Positions 1-10,600 of a DNA stretch of 15,646 nt are shown here, one piece after another (position 1 is the stretch's first letter; each line of letters opens with the position of its first letter). Both the position numbers and the translations under genes were made by a program. The notes beneath the pieces were generated by a model that was not told the DNA's origin, searched no databases, and worked only from the letters and a program-made list of their open reading frames with translations. Source of the stretch: Sulfurospirillum sp. UBA6810 (lineage in GTDB: Bacteria > Campylobacterota > Campylobacteria > Campylobacterales > Sulfurospirillaceae); the NCBI GenBank assembly GCA_002469305.1, contig DKEY01000123.1, positions 1 to 15,646 on the forward strand. Direction: 5' to 3'.

Positions 1-3
1 CAT
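1..3 (-). CDS. Start codon of a downstream minus-strand gene, cut by the window edge
   Basis: The minus strand reads AGGAG, seven bases, then ATG at bases 3-1, so a coding region probably begins here and runs out of the window to the left. Only the start codon is visible, so nothing can be said about the product. It lies 71 bases beyond the stop of the response regulator gene, a larger gap than most junctions in this block. A promoter-like element sits in that gap, so this gene may be transcribed separately or only partly as the tail of the operon. The call rests on the Shine-Dalgarno alone. Confidence 0.5.
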
Positions 4-8
4 CGTAT

Positions 9-13
9 CTCCT
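9..13 (-). promoter_or_regulatory. Shine-Dalgarno for the truncated leftmost gene
   Basis: AGGAG on the minus strand, five bases plus spacer before the ATG at 3-1. It is the main support for a gene start at the edge. Confidence 0.5.
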
Positions 14-39
14 TTAAAAAGGCTTGTGAAACAATGATT

Positions 40-67
40 ATTATATCTTTTTTGGACTAAAAAACAA
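40..67 (-). promoter_or_regulatory. Possible sigma-70 promoter in the gap after the response regulator gene
   Basis: On the minus strand a perfect TATAAT (40-45) is preceded, after 16 bases, by TTGTTT (62-67), a partial match to TTGACA. A transcript would start near base 33 and give a leader of about 30 bases to the ATG at base 3. The surroundings are very A/T-rich, so a chance TATAAT is quite possible. No terminator hairpin is visible in the 74-base gap, so read-through from the operon is also open. Confidence 0.35.
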
Positions 68-74
68 TAAAAAC

Positions 75-749
75 TCAATAACGTACTATTTTATAACCGA
101 TTGAAGGAACCGTTTCAATGATTTTATATTTTAATTTTGCTCTTAGTCTACTCACGAGTGCTCTTGTTGTATTGACATTAAAATTTTTTTGAGGCCAGAT
201 ATAATTTTCTATATCATAGAGTGTAACTACTTGATTTGTATTTTCTATTAATAAAGATAAAAGTTCATTTTCTCTTTTTGTTAGCGCTATAAAAGAACCA
301 TTGCAAATCAGTTGAAAATTTTTTGAATCATAGCTAAATTCTTCATCAAGAATTATATCTCCGATGACTTTACTCATCTTACTCTTCCCTATAAAAGCTA
401 TTTCGATAGCTGCTTGCAACGCCTTAGTATTAATAGGTTTGACTAGATATGCAGAAGGATTTGTTGCAACAGCACGCTTAATATCTTCTTCGCCACTTAA
501 AGCTGTTGAGTATATAATCTCTATGCTATCATTATAGTTTTTTATTTCTTTTGCGGTATCAATGCCATCAATCTCTCCTTTGAGGCAAATATCCATCAAA
601 ACCAAATCAACATCTTGTACATGTACGAGGGCAAGAGCATCCTTTGAAGTTGCTACAACTCCAACAACACTATAACCAAGATATTCTACACACTGAGATA
701 AATCTAAGGCAACCAAACTTTCATCTTCTACTATTAGGATTTTTTTCAT
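75..749 (-). CDS. Two-component response regulator, receiver plus OmpR/PhoB-type winged helix
   Basis: A 224-residue DNA-binding response regulator. Residues 1-120 form a receiver domain: acidic E8/D9/E10 after strand 1, phospho-acceptor D53 in the LVLMDI strand, T82 after strand 4, and K104 in YLVKPI. The phrasing around D53 (LMDICLKGEIDGIDTAKEI) is like receivers partnered with HisKA_2/HWE kinases. Residues about 127-223 match a Trans_reg_C winged helix: the ALTKRENELLSLL opening, the TTRALVSRLRAKL recognition helix, and the VPSIGYKIVRY wing at the end. The length is normal for the OmpR family. The gene starts three bases after the kinase stop, with a GAGGGAGAG-like Shine-Dalgarno, so the kinase is its obvious partner. 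Target genes are unknown; the tandem repeat upstream of the operon is an attractive candidate site (inference). Confidence 0.93.
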   Translation of the reverse strand: MKKILIVEDESLVALDLSQCVEYLGYSVVGVVATSKDALALVHVQDVDLVLMDICLKGEIDGIDTAKEIKNYNDSIEIIYSTALSGEEDIKRAVATNPSAYLVKPINTKALQAAIEIAFIGKSKMSKVIGDIILDEEFSYDSKNFQLICNGSFIALTKRENELLSLLIENTNQVVTLYDIENYIWPQKNFNVNTTRALVSRLRAKLKYKIIETVPSIGYKIVRY

Positions 750-752
750 ATC

Positions 753-2726
753 TCACTCTCCCTCACTCAATCCAAACTTTATAACATACTCAAATCTTTT
801 TTGGGTATTCATCTGTATTTGTCCATCCAATTGATGGATAACCAAAGAATCAACCAGTTTCAAGCCTAAAGAATTTTTTTGAAGACTTATCGGACTTTGT
901 ATAACTCCTGTATCCCATACTTTTAAAATAAAATTTTTATTTTCTTGGAGTAAAGAGATAAATATTTTTCCTCCTTTATCATGAAAGGCGTGTTTAATGG
1001 AGTTTGCGATTAACTCATTCACAATTAATCCAACATAAACTGCTTGCCGTAGCGGAAGATTTGCTACAACATCAAGCTCTATTTTTATCTCATTTTGCCC
1101 TAAAGAACTTTCAATCTCCTCTCCTAATCTTCCAAGATAATCACTCATGTCTACATTTGAGATATCATCACTTTCGCAAAGCATTTCATGTGTTTTTGCA
1201 ATAGATTTTATACGTCCTTGAAGCTTCTCAAATTCTTCATGCAACAAAGCATCTTTTTTATCATATTGTTGTAATCTCACAATAGATAAAATAAGTTGTA
1301 AATTGTTTTTGACACGATGATGAAGTTCTCTAAAAAGTATATTTTTCTCTTTTAAAGCCACTTCTAATGCACGTGTTCTCTCTTTCACTTTCTCTTCGAT
1401 ATTTTTTTGTCTATCTTGCATTTGGAGGAAAAGTTCTTGGTTGAGTCTTTCTTTTTGTTTTGACTCCACCCAATAATGCAATAAAGTCAAGATAGAGTAA
1501 AGAAAAAATCCAGCAATTAAAGGGTAAATAACTCCCAAAATCAATCCAAATTTTACAAAAACGTAAAAAGCTACATAAAAAAATCCAACCATAAGAAAGG
1601 CAACCAAGAGTCCATTTTTCAAAGGTCGCAAAAATGAAAAAACTAAAACTAAAAATACAATCAAAAACAAAACTGCGATATCAACTGCTTCTATCCAATC
1701 TGGCTTTGTTAAAAAATCTTGATTTAAAATATTATCAAGTGCGCTTGCATGGATTTCAACGCCTTCAAAAGTACTATCCAATGGGATAGCTCTTAAATCC
1801 AAAAATCGACTAGCACTAGCACCTATAAAAACAACTTTATCTTTTATCTCTTCTGATTGAAAATTATCATTTAATATATCTGCTGCAAAGATATGCTTGT
1901 AGGATTTTGATTTGCCTTTAAAATTAACCATCAACCTCCCAAATCTATCCGTTGGAATCGTAAAATCATCTAATCTTATCTCGCTAATTCCAGCCGATGA
2001 ATAAGAAATAATGATTTTTTCCTTTTTCAAAAAAACTCTTGCCATCTCCAAAACCAAAGAGGGGTAAAGATTCTCTTTATACTTTATTACTAAAGGCAAA
2101 CTCCGAACAACTCCATCATCATCTGCTATCAAATTAAAAAAACCGCTCGAATAAGAGTTTTTTTGTAAAATTTCGATATTTGATATGATACCATCAGCAA
2201 TAGGAAGATACTCTTTTGTTTTAAAATTTTTTTGCACAAATATGCAAGGACTATGAGGAAGAGAGCCTCTTACTTTTTGTGTACTAAAATCAAACATATA
2301 TCCAGAGATTACAGAAGTTTTTTTAAAAGCATTTGCAAGCGATAAATCATAATCTTCTTTTTGTGTACTTTTTTCTCCAAGCTTCTTGGAAACGACATTT
2401 GGAGAAGAACTATCATCTCTTGGGAATGCCATATCAAGCCCTATGATAGAAACATTTTCATCAGCTAAACGACTTATAACTTTTGCGATTTCTTTTCTTG
2501 AAAATCCATTAAAAACACTTTGAGCTTCTTCATCAATATCAACAATGACAACTTGCCCATTAGGACTAATTTCCCCTCGAATGTTAAAAAATATATCTTT
2601 AAATTTATTGTTTAAATGCTCTAAAAAAAGAAAATTCTGCATGTAAAGATATGAAAAAAACACCCCTACAAGCAACGTAATCATCACCTTTATAAAAGAG
2701 ATATATGTTTTTTTTATCTCATTCAT
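753..2726 (-). CDS. CHASE2-domain sensor histidine kinase (HisKA_2 type)
   Basis: A 657-residue membrane sensor kinase. A transmembrane helix (about 12-30) leads into a periplasmic CHASE2 domain (about 40-340), with GQVVIVDIDEEA near its start and KDKVVFIGASA near its end. Three closely spaced membrane helices follow (about 347-366, 371-393, 394-419), as is typical of CHASE2 proteins. A helical linker (about 420-462) joins the HisKA_2 dimerisation/phosphotransfer box FRELHHRVKNNLQ, with H470 the likely phosphorylated histidine. The ATPase domain has N-box N570 in NELIANSIKHAF, G1 D605-T-G607, and a G2-like NSLGLKLV (618-625). All key residues are intact. The start overlaps the FN3 gene by eight bases and has only a weak GGTAAG-like Shine-Dalgarno, so translational coupling is likely. 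CHASE2 ligands are unknown for the family; here the periplasmic FecR and FN3 products are candidate inputs (inference). Confidence 0.93.
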   Translation of the reverse strand: MNEIKKTYISFIKVMITLLVGVFFSYLYMQNFLFLEHLNNKFKDIFFNIRGEISPNGQVVIVDIDEEAQSVFNGFSRKEIAKVISRLADENVSIIGLDMAFPRDDSSSPNVVSKKLGEKSTQKEDYDLSLANAFKKTSVISGYMFDFSTQKVRGSLPHSPCIFVQKNFKTKEYLPIADGIISNIEILQKNSYSSGFFNLIADDDGVVRSLPLVIKYKENLYPSLVLEMARVFLKKEKIIISYSSAGISEIRLDDFTIPTDRFGRLMVNFKGKSKSYKHIFAADILNDNFQSEEIKDKVVFIGASASRFLDLRAIPLDSTFEGVEIHASALDNILNQDFLTKPDWIEAVDIAVLFLIVFLVLVFSFLRPLKNGLLVAFLMVGFFYVAFYVFVKFGLILGVIYPLIAGFFLYSILTLLHYWVESKQKERLNQELFLQMQDRQKNIEEKVKERTRALEVALKEKNILFRELHHRVKNNLQLILSIVRLQQYDKKDALLHEEFEKLQGRIKSIAKTHEMLCESDDISNVDMSDYLGRLGEEIESSLGQNEIKIELDVVANLPLRQAVYVGLIVNELIANSIKHAFHDKGGKIFISLLQENKNFILKVWDTGVIQSPISLQKNSLGLKLVDSLVIHQLDGQIQMNTQKRFEYVIKFGLSEGE

Positions 2727-4629
2727 ATCGTATACTTACCACATCACTTTGTGTTATATTTCCAGTTTTATCGTATACTTTGAGCATATAAAAATAGTTT
2801 GTATTTTTTGAAACACTTGTATCTATAAAACTTTTTGTTGTTTGGAAATTCGATATATTGTAGTATTTTGAATCATTTCCACTACTTCTTAGAAGTTCAA
2901 AACCACTATACTCTTCATCTTTACATGTAAAGGTAATTTGCACTCCTTTATCATCTTTTTTAAGTATAAAATTTTCTACATGTAAAGGTGTTGTATCTTG
3001 CAACACAATCGTATCTACTCTTTGCTTTGGAGACTCATTGCCACTTATATCAACTGCTGTTATAATATAATGATTTTCACCTATTTGAGGATTTTTATCT
3101 TCAAAATAGTTTCTCAACAATGGCTCTTTATTGCATTTTGTTCCATCTTTTTTATAAACATTATAGTGTGAAAAATCATATACTAAAGTTTTACCCCACT
3201 CTAGTGTTATCTTTGATGGATAACTCATAGATTTCAAAAGAACAGGCTGTTTTGGAGCAGTAACATCTGGTAATTTAACTCTAAGAATTTTTGACATTGC
3301 ACTTTCATTAAAACTTTTATCTACAGCTTTTATATGGTAAAAATAAAAATTACGGCTCAATGTTTTAGGACGCTCATGAAGAAACTTTGTTGTTTGTATC
3401 ACTTCTTTGTTTATCAAACTCCATGTTGTTGCATTCTCCTCCATCGACATATAAACTCTATAACCTAAAAGGTCATCTTCTTTATTCTCATCCCAACTAA
3501 GACTAATCCCATTTGGTTGTATCTCGTAATTGCAATTTTGAGGTATTGACGGAGAACTTGCATCTTTAGCATAAGCAAGCATTTTAACAGAAGCAAAAGA
3601 TTCACCATGTTTATTTATGGAAGTAATATAATAATAGTAATTTTGCCCTACTTTAAAATCTTTGTCAAAATACGCTTCTTCTTTGATTGGTGCTTCATTA
3701 ATCTTTTGATAACCACCATTATAATTCATACTACGATATACATTATAACCATCTATGTTAGAGATTTTTTCCCATCTTAGTGTTATTTTCTTATCACTGT
3801 TTTTAACAAATATATTTTTAACGACAGGAGGTTTTTGATACAAAAATCTCTGTGCTTGCACCTCTTTTGAGGGTTCACTCTCTTCATAAAACATATCAAG
3901 TTTGGTTACATAGTACCATGCCTTTTGCCCTTTTTGTAACTCTTTATCTACAAAAGGGACAGAACCTTTTGTGCTTTGTGCTGGACTTTTATAGATTGGT
4001 GTTTTTGTTATTTTTGTAAAAGTTGTTTCATTTTCTAGCTTTCGATATACATTATAAAAAGCATAACTGTTTTTACTATCCCAATTTAAGCTTACACCAT
4101 CACTATCACCCTTTGCATAAACGATAGATACTTTATCCAAAGAAGATATTTTTTGTGATTCTATCACGATATGCTTAGAGGCTATTTTCTTTTGGTTTTT
4201 AAACAATTCTAATCGATAGTTAATTTTGCCATCACTCTTTTGGATTTTATCTTCATAAAACTGCCCTAAATTTTTAGCAAATGTGTTATCTTGCATAAGT
4301 CTTAACACTCTAAAACCACCCACTTGTTGTTCAGACTTAAAAGCGAGTATCTGATCATCAAGATTTTTTACATTCCTAAAAGGATAAATAACGTGTATAT
4401 AATCTTCAGAGTATTTCTCACGCACTAAATCCTCATAAGCTTTTGGTTTTAATGAAGCGATTAAAACATCATTTTTATACAGTTTATAACTATTAGAGCT
4501 AGTATACTCTTTAGGTATCCATTTAAAACGTACACTCTCTTCACTAACCTTTGCATAAACTTCAATACTTTTATCCTGAGCTTCTATAAAGCTTATGGTA
4601 AGTATGAGTAATAATATTAGTTTTTTCAA
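2719..4629 (-). CDS. Exported multi-domain fibronectin type III protein
   Basis: A 636-residue protein with an N-terminal signal peptide (MKKLILLLILTISFIEA, likely cleaved about residue 17) and no other membrane segment. The rest is a chain of fibronectin type III-like modules. A divergent first unit spans about 22-158, followed by modules at about 164-258, 266-356, 358-454, 457-545 and 547-636. Each later module shows the FN3 signature: a W in the ITLxWxK strand, then YNVYRS/YRVYMS/YNVYKK, then a tyrosine-rich strand such as YYYYITSINK or YHIKAVDKS. The start is TTG, overlapping the stop of the giant gene (TTGA) and preceded by AGGAG seven bases upstream. No catalytic motif is visible. FN3 chains usually act as spacers or as protein/polysaccharide-binding scaffolds. 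The position between the giant FecR protein and the sensor kinase suggests a periplasmic adaptor or surface partner (inference). Confidence 0.85.
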   Translation of the reverse strand: MKKLILLLILTISFIEAQDKSIEVYAKVSEESVRFKWIPKEYTSSNSYKLYKNDVLIASLKPKAYEDLVREKYSEDYIHVIYPFRNVKNLDDQILAFKSEQQVGGFRVLRLMQDNTFAKNLGQFYEDKIQKSDGKINYRLELFKNQKKIASKHIVIESQKISSLDKVSIVYAKGDSDGVSLNWDSKNSYAFYNVYRKLENETTFTKITKTPIYKSPAQSTKGSVPFVDKELQKGQKAWYYVTKLDMFYEESEPSKEVQAQRFLYQKPPVVKNIFVKNSDKKITLRWEKISNIDGYNVYRSMNYNGGYQKINEAPIKEEAYFDKDFKVGQNYYYYITSINKHGESFASVKMLAYAKDASSPSIPQNCNYEIQPNGISLSWDENKEDDLLGYRVYMSMEENATTWSLINKEVIQTTKFLHERPKTLSRNFYFYHIKAVDKSFNESAMSKILRVKLPDVTAPKQPVLLKSMSYPSKITLEWGKTLVYDFSHYNVYKKDGTKCNKEPLLRNYFEDKNPQIGENHYIITAVDISGNESPKQRVDTIVLQDTTPLHVENFILKKDDKGVQITFTCKDEEYSGFELLRSSGNDSKYYNISNFQTTKSFIDTSVSKNTNYFYMLKVYDKTGNITQSDVVSIRYE

Positions 4630-7600
4630 AATTTTGCTCCTAAATTAAACTGTTCTCCTATGCCAGCACCTAGCTGTTCTCCGATATGAATATTTCCACC
4701 AAAACCACCCATAGAACCGCCCATATTTCCCATATCACTTGGCATAGGACCATTATCAAAGACATGCCCAGCATTTTGTATCGCTTCTTCATGTGCCCTA
4801 TCGGCTCCTGATGTATCATAGACTCCACCTTCTGAGATATCCACTGGTTTTGTAAGTAATTCTTCATGTGTATCTTCGTTGATATAAATCATATTTACAT
4901 CTATAATATCAATAATTTTGTCAAAATTTTGGAAATTAACTACATTTTGCATACACAAAGTATCCGTATTTGTTTGCTCAGGAGAGCTTCCATCTTTTTG
5001 CACTAACCAGCGTATTTTCAAACGACAATCCACGCTTCCTCCATAAGCACCAATTCTTCGTAAATCATTATCTATATCAAATTTCATTTCATAATCTCTC
5101 CCCAAGTTTCGGTGATATACTAAACTTGGCTGAAGCTGATCTCCCATGGCATCAAAGCGACGCAAACTCTCTTCTCCAAAAAGATTGGATTTGATAGCAA
5201 AAGAGGAGAAATGAACAACCTGATTAGTTGTTGTATCTGTCACAATAATCCCATAATTTGCATTTGTATAGTACGAATAAGTACCTCCATAACTTTTTAT
5301 ATATCTTCCTAAATTTACATTATTAACATTGTGCTGTGATATATATGTTGGTACGCTGCTAGCATTTTGGGAACTCTCTTCCCCATCAACTTTATATCCA
5401 TTAAAAGGATTAAGATATTGTCCATTTGCATTTAAAAAAGTCTCTCGTATCTCTCCTGTTAAATTGTTTACACAATAGTGATAAATCCTCATTGGATTTG
5501 TAGGTCTAAAAACAGATTTTGGGTTTTCACCATTTTCATAATAAAAAGACCCACTGATTGGTTTATTATCAGCACCGAGCACTTCAACACGATAGTTTCG
5601 TATCAAAGAGTTATTTGCTCCTAAATTTTTTACAATTTCGTCATAAAAGATAACCACTGGATCATTTTCTAAAACATTTTCTTGAAAGTTTTCTGGAGAA
5701 ACATAATCAACAATTTCAGAAAACTCCAATTTAGCTTCTGCTTTTACCCTAAAATCTTCAAGTAATCTCTCTGTTTTGATAATTCGTGCTCTAACAGGAT
5801 TTGTCGTACCATGTTCGTTCAAATAAGTCTCAGGGTCAGCAGCCAATTCCATAAGCTCAGCTTGCCCACTAAAAGGAGCTGAGGTTGTTTGAGTATATTC
5901 TATAAGTTTTGCTGTACCTTCCAAACGATATGTATGATTTGGAAGTAATATTCGTCTTGGAATTAGTTCTATCTCATTGGATGCTAAAAAGACTTTATCT
6001 AAACCGATTGCTTGGTTTGTCGCTGTATCTCGTAAAGTAATATTTTCCACATTAGCAGTGAAGTAAAGCTTTTGCGTAATACTATATGAACTCCCACCAA
6101 AATCTCCATCTGCCTCCATGTTGCCCACGTTAAACTGACTACCATCACTATCAAATGTAGATACTATCTTTATCTTTGGCATCAAAGAGATAGAGCCTTT
6201 TTCATAAGGTTCTACATGGTTTATAAGTGTTGGTAAATTATCGGAGCTTCCTCCGCTTGGCCTGCTTGGAAAGTATGTTGTAAACGATGCATTACCATAC
6301 ACGGGAATATCTACATAAGCTTTTACTTTCATATAAGTCGGATTTGGTGCGCGCATCCTCATGTTTATCCCAGCACCTAAAGAACCATCAAAAATATCTC
6401 CATATCCTACGTGTAAATTTGCATGTGCCTCGGCGCTCATATCCATAAAAAATGGATTATACTGTAAAAGGGCATCTGCTCTAGCACCTAAAACTAAACG
6501 AATATATGGATCTGGTCCCCAAACATCAAGAGAGAGTCTCTTATCAAAGTCATAACCAGCACCAAATGCTAATCGTCTTGTATCAATCATAAAATAACCC
6601 CAAGGATTGAGTCCAAAAATATTGACATTTACATGTCCTAAATCATTACTGACATTAAATCCTTGTGCATTGCTATCAGTTCCTATAAAAACATGTTTTT
6701 CGCTGCCATTAAACAAAACATCTGTCGAACCTCTTACTCCTATACTCATATAGTTGATATTTGCATTAGCTGCTATCTGTAATGAGGCAGGAGCCATACC
6801 AAATATTATCCTTCCTGAAATTTTTCTATCGCTAGGACTTGCTTCTTTTGGACTTAGGATATAGGTATCTCCTTGCATGACAATTTGTCCTGCTGTATCC
6901 GCATCAAGGTCTATATTTCCATGCCAAGTAAAACCCATATCAGGCGTTCCAAGAAGTGAACTTAAGATAATGATAAGATTGTTACCTCCACTAGGGATAA
7001 AATCTTGTCCACTGTAACGCATATTATAAGCAGCTCCGCCACCTAACTCATAGATACTTATAGGTCCAAGAGGTATACCGCTTCCTAATCCACCTTGTGC
7101 TTTAGCCAACCAATAAAATCCATGATTTGCATGGTTTCCTATCTTAAATCTTCCAGAGACAGAGAACATATTGACAAGCTTAATGCCCACTCCATCAGCA
7201 CCAAATCCATTTCCATAAATAGGGTCATTACTATACCAAGCGATATCCCCACCAAAAGTTAAAGCTGGATTGTTGATTAAAACTTGTATTCTATCAACTT
7301 CTAAACTTCCATCACTAAAAAGCTTAACACCTGCACCTGCTTCAGTTACCACCAAAGAGAGTCCACCTTTGGCACTTACATAAAATTTATTGTTGCTAAA
7401 ACCAATACCAACTTTTTCGATACTAAGCCCTATCCCACCAAGACTAGCACTTGCACCATTGACATCTCTCTCAACCCCAGCACCATCTACGCTTATCCCA
7501 GTTCTTGAAATTCTTAAATTTTCAAACTCTACTTCGTTAGCTGCGCTTAGAAGAGCATTGGTAGGTTGAATTGTGCCATCAAAATTGATGAAAAAGTTTT

Positions 7601-10600
7601 CAAAGTTTGGGCTTACATCCACATGGGAAAATGCCATCGTTGCAAAATTAGGTATTGAAATAGCTCTTAGAGCATTACTATCTAAGCTAAAAGATTGGAT
7701 ACCGTTTTGATTAATATGAGAAGAAAGCTCTACATGTAAAGCTTCGCTTGAGCCTAAAAAAGCCTCTTTGTCATAAATGAGCTTTACATTTCCAGAGATA
7801 CTTTCTCCAAAATTCACAGCAAATTCTGAGATATTTAACCCCTCAATATTAGGAACAGACACACGTGCTCCTCTTCCAAGCCCTACACTTCCACTTATGC
7901 CTGTTGTGCTAATTATAAAATTTTGTAATTCTAAGTTAAGACTATCAAGTCCTTTATAGCTTAAATTACCACTCATTCCCAATGCAAGACTATCTAAATG
8001 CCCCAATTCCAATGTTCCACTTAAATTTTTAAAGATAAAATTCTCATTTACATGTAAAAAGTTAGGAAAAGTCCATCTAACATTTGAATCGACCAAAGAG
8101 AGTAATGCTCTTGCGCTAGCTTCATCAAATACTGAACTCAAATCAAGATATCCATCAAATGTACTCAATCTTATAGGCATATCCAAACTAGTGTCGATAC
8201 GAACACCAACGCTATTTAAAATCAATCTTGCCTTGTTCCCTAAGATACTTATAACTCGATTGTCCCAAGAAGTCAGCAATTCACCTTTTAATCCACTGCT
8301 ATCAATTCCTAGATTGCTGATATTCAAATTTCCTACGCCGATTTGTGAAAGAAGTGTTGCGTGAACTTGAGAATCTCCTTCTAAAAATACCTTATAATTT
8401 TCTCCTATTTTTTGTACAGTTCCACTTAGATTACTCAAAGCGATAGAATTATCTCCTTTCGCATAAGTAAATGTTTGTTCGGTTCTAAACGAATAGGTAT
8501 TTGTACTGCCATTATAACGCAAGGTTACTGGCTGTACATTTTGGAAAAGCGATCCAAAGTACAAAGTTCCATCAACGCCATCTACACCACCAGAGCCCGA
8601 ACTACTTACACCTCCACTAATATTATAAAGCTCAACTCGAACATCATTTTCTTTTTCACCCAAATCCAAAATGGTAAACTCTGTGCTTGCTCCACTAAAG
8701 GACAAATTATTCCAATCTATACCATTTTTTGAGATGCTAGCACCCTCTACGCTCACCTCAGCTAAATTGCCAAGATCAAAATGATACGCACTAAAATCAG
8801 CTTGGGCATTAAATAAAATAGAAAGATCATTCAAACTACACAAATCAATTTTACCATCAATACTTGTAACACTAACTCGTCCATTACTATCTTCTATGAG
8901 AGTATGTGGATTTTGTAAACTCCACGTATAGCTACAACTTGTTTTTGAGAGTTTTGTTGCAATTTCTTGCATAGAATCTAATTTTGATTGGAGATTACTT
9001 GTGATACTTTGTGCTTGTTCAAATTTACCTAAAGTCCCCCTAGCAAATCCCCGTGCAACATTTCGAGCATTAGAGAGTCTGACGATTTCACCATCAAGTA
9101 AACTTCCAAAATGAATACTCGCATCAATATCTGATAAACCGATAGAAAAATCATCACGAGTTATCGCTAAATCTAAAGTAGGTGGCGTTGCAAAAGTAAC
9201 ATTAACCCCCTTGGCTTGCCAGATATCAAGATTAGCAAGTTCTGCACTCAAGCTCCCTTCAAAACCATCTTTTGAAATCACAGCACCTCTAAGGGCTACG
9301 GATTTTAACTCTTTAAGCCATATGGCATATCTACTTAAATCAGCCGTTGCATTGAGGTTAATCACTGGTGCTTTTAAATCTGAAAGATTTACTTCCCCTA
9401 CCAAATCTTGAAGCATTAAAGAAGTTTCAGAAACAGCATGTTTACCACGAATACTCCAAGAAAACAATCCATCATGTACGCTCTTCAACTCTGCTCTTGC
9501 ATTTTCTAATAAATCACCTAAGGACAAAGAAGCACTCACGTCTCCAAGTCCTAGTTTCAAACCAGAACTATCAACATCTAAATGAAGCGTGACAGCTTTA
9601 TTTTTTCCAAATAAAACTTTTACATTTTTTTCTTTCCAAATATCTATATCTTGAAGTCTTGCTTGTAAAGTACCACTTAAACCATTTTTTGATATTTTTG
9701 CATTTTCTAAACCAGCATTTCTCACATATTTAAAGATATCTGCATATTGACTAAGATCTGCTCTAGCAGAAAGAGTGATAGATGGATTAGAAAAATCACT
9801 TATATCCAAAGAACCACTTAAACTTTCAAAGGAGAGATTGCTACTAAGAAGTTGTTTTTTACCATTGATATACCAATGAAAATTTTGAGATGTTTGTGTC
9901 AAAAGTCCACTGACATCTTCTTCTATTTTCCCAATATTTGGTGTGAGATTACTCAGATGCGCACTAGCATTTTCTAATAAACTTCCAAAATGCAAATCTA
10001 CATCCAAATCGGATAAACCTATATCAAGTCCTTCTTGACCAAGAGCAAAACGTATCATTGGATTTTGTAAAAATTCCATTCTCACGCCTTTTGCTTCCCA
10101 GATAGGAACACTTCCTAAGGCTATACTAAAAGCTCCACTCAATCCATCTTTAGATATCTTTGCATCATTTAAACTAGCAGAAGAAATAGTACTTACGATA
10201 CCACCATAGTTACTCATATCAACATTTGCATTAAAGGTAATGTTTGGATTTGTCAAATCACTAAAATCCAAATTACCTACTAAATTTGATAAAAAGAGCT
10301 TTGCATCTTGGGAAAGTTTTTTACGACCATCGATACTCCAACTATAAACATTTTCTTCTAGTGAAGTCAGCTTGGCTTTCGCCCCTTCAAGCAAATCTCC
10401 AAAATCGACTTTTGCACTTCCCCCCTCAAAACCAATATCTATATCCTGAAGACCCAATCTTACATGTAAAATCGGAGCTGTCTCAAATACCATAGAGACA
10501 TCTTTCCCTCTACCCCCTCTTTGCAAGAGTACAATAGGCTCCATAGCTACTTTTGGGACTATAGAAGCACTAAGCCCAGAGGTATTTATCGTAGCACTCA

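Noticed and set aside
48..64. TTTTTT/AAAAAA inverted repeat after the response regulator gene, as an operon terminator
   Set aside because: The six-pair stem is A-T only with no G-C base and no following U-tract on the operon strand; it is expected by chance in this composition.
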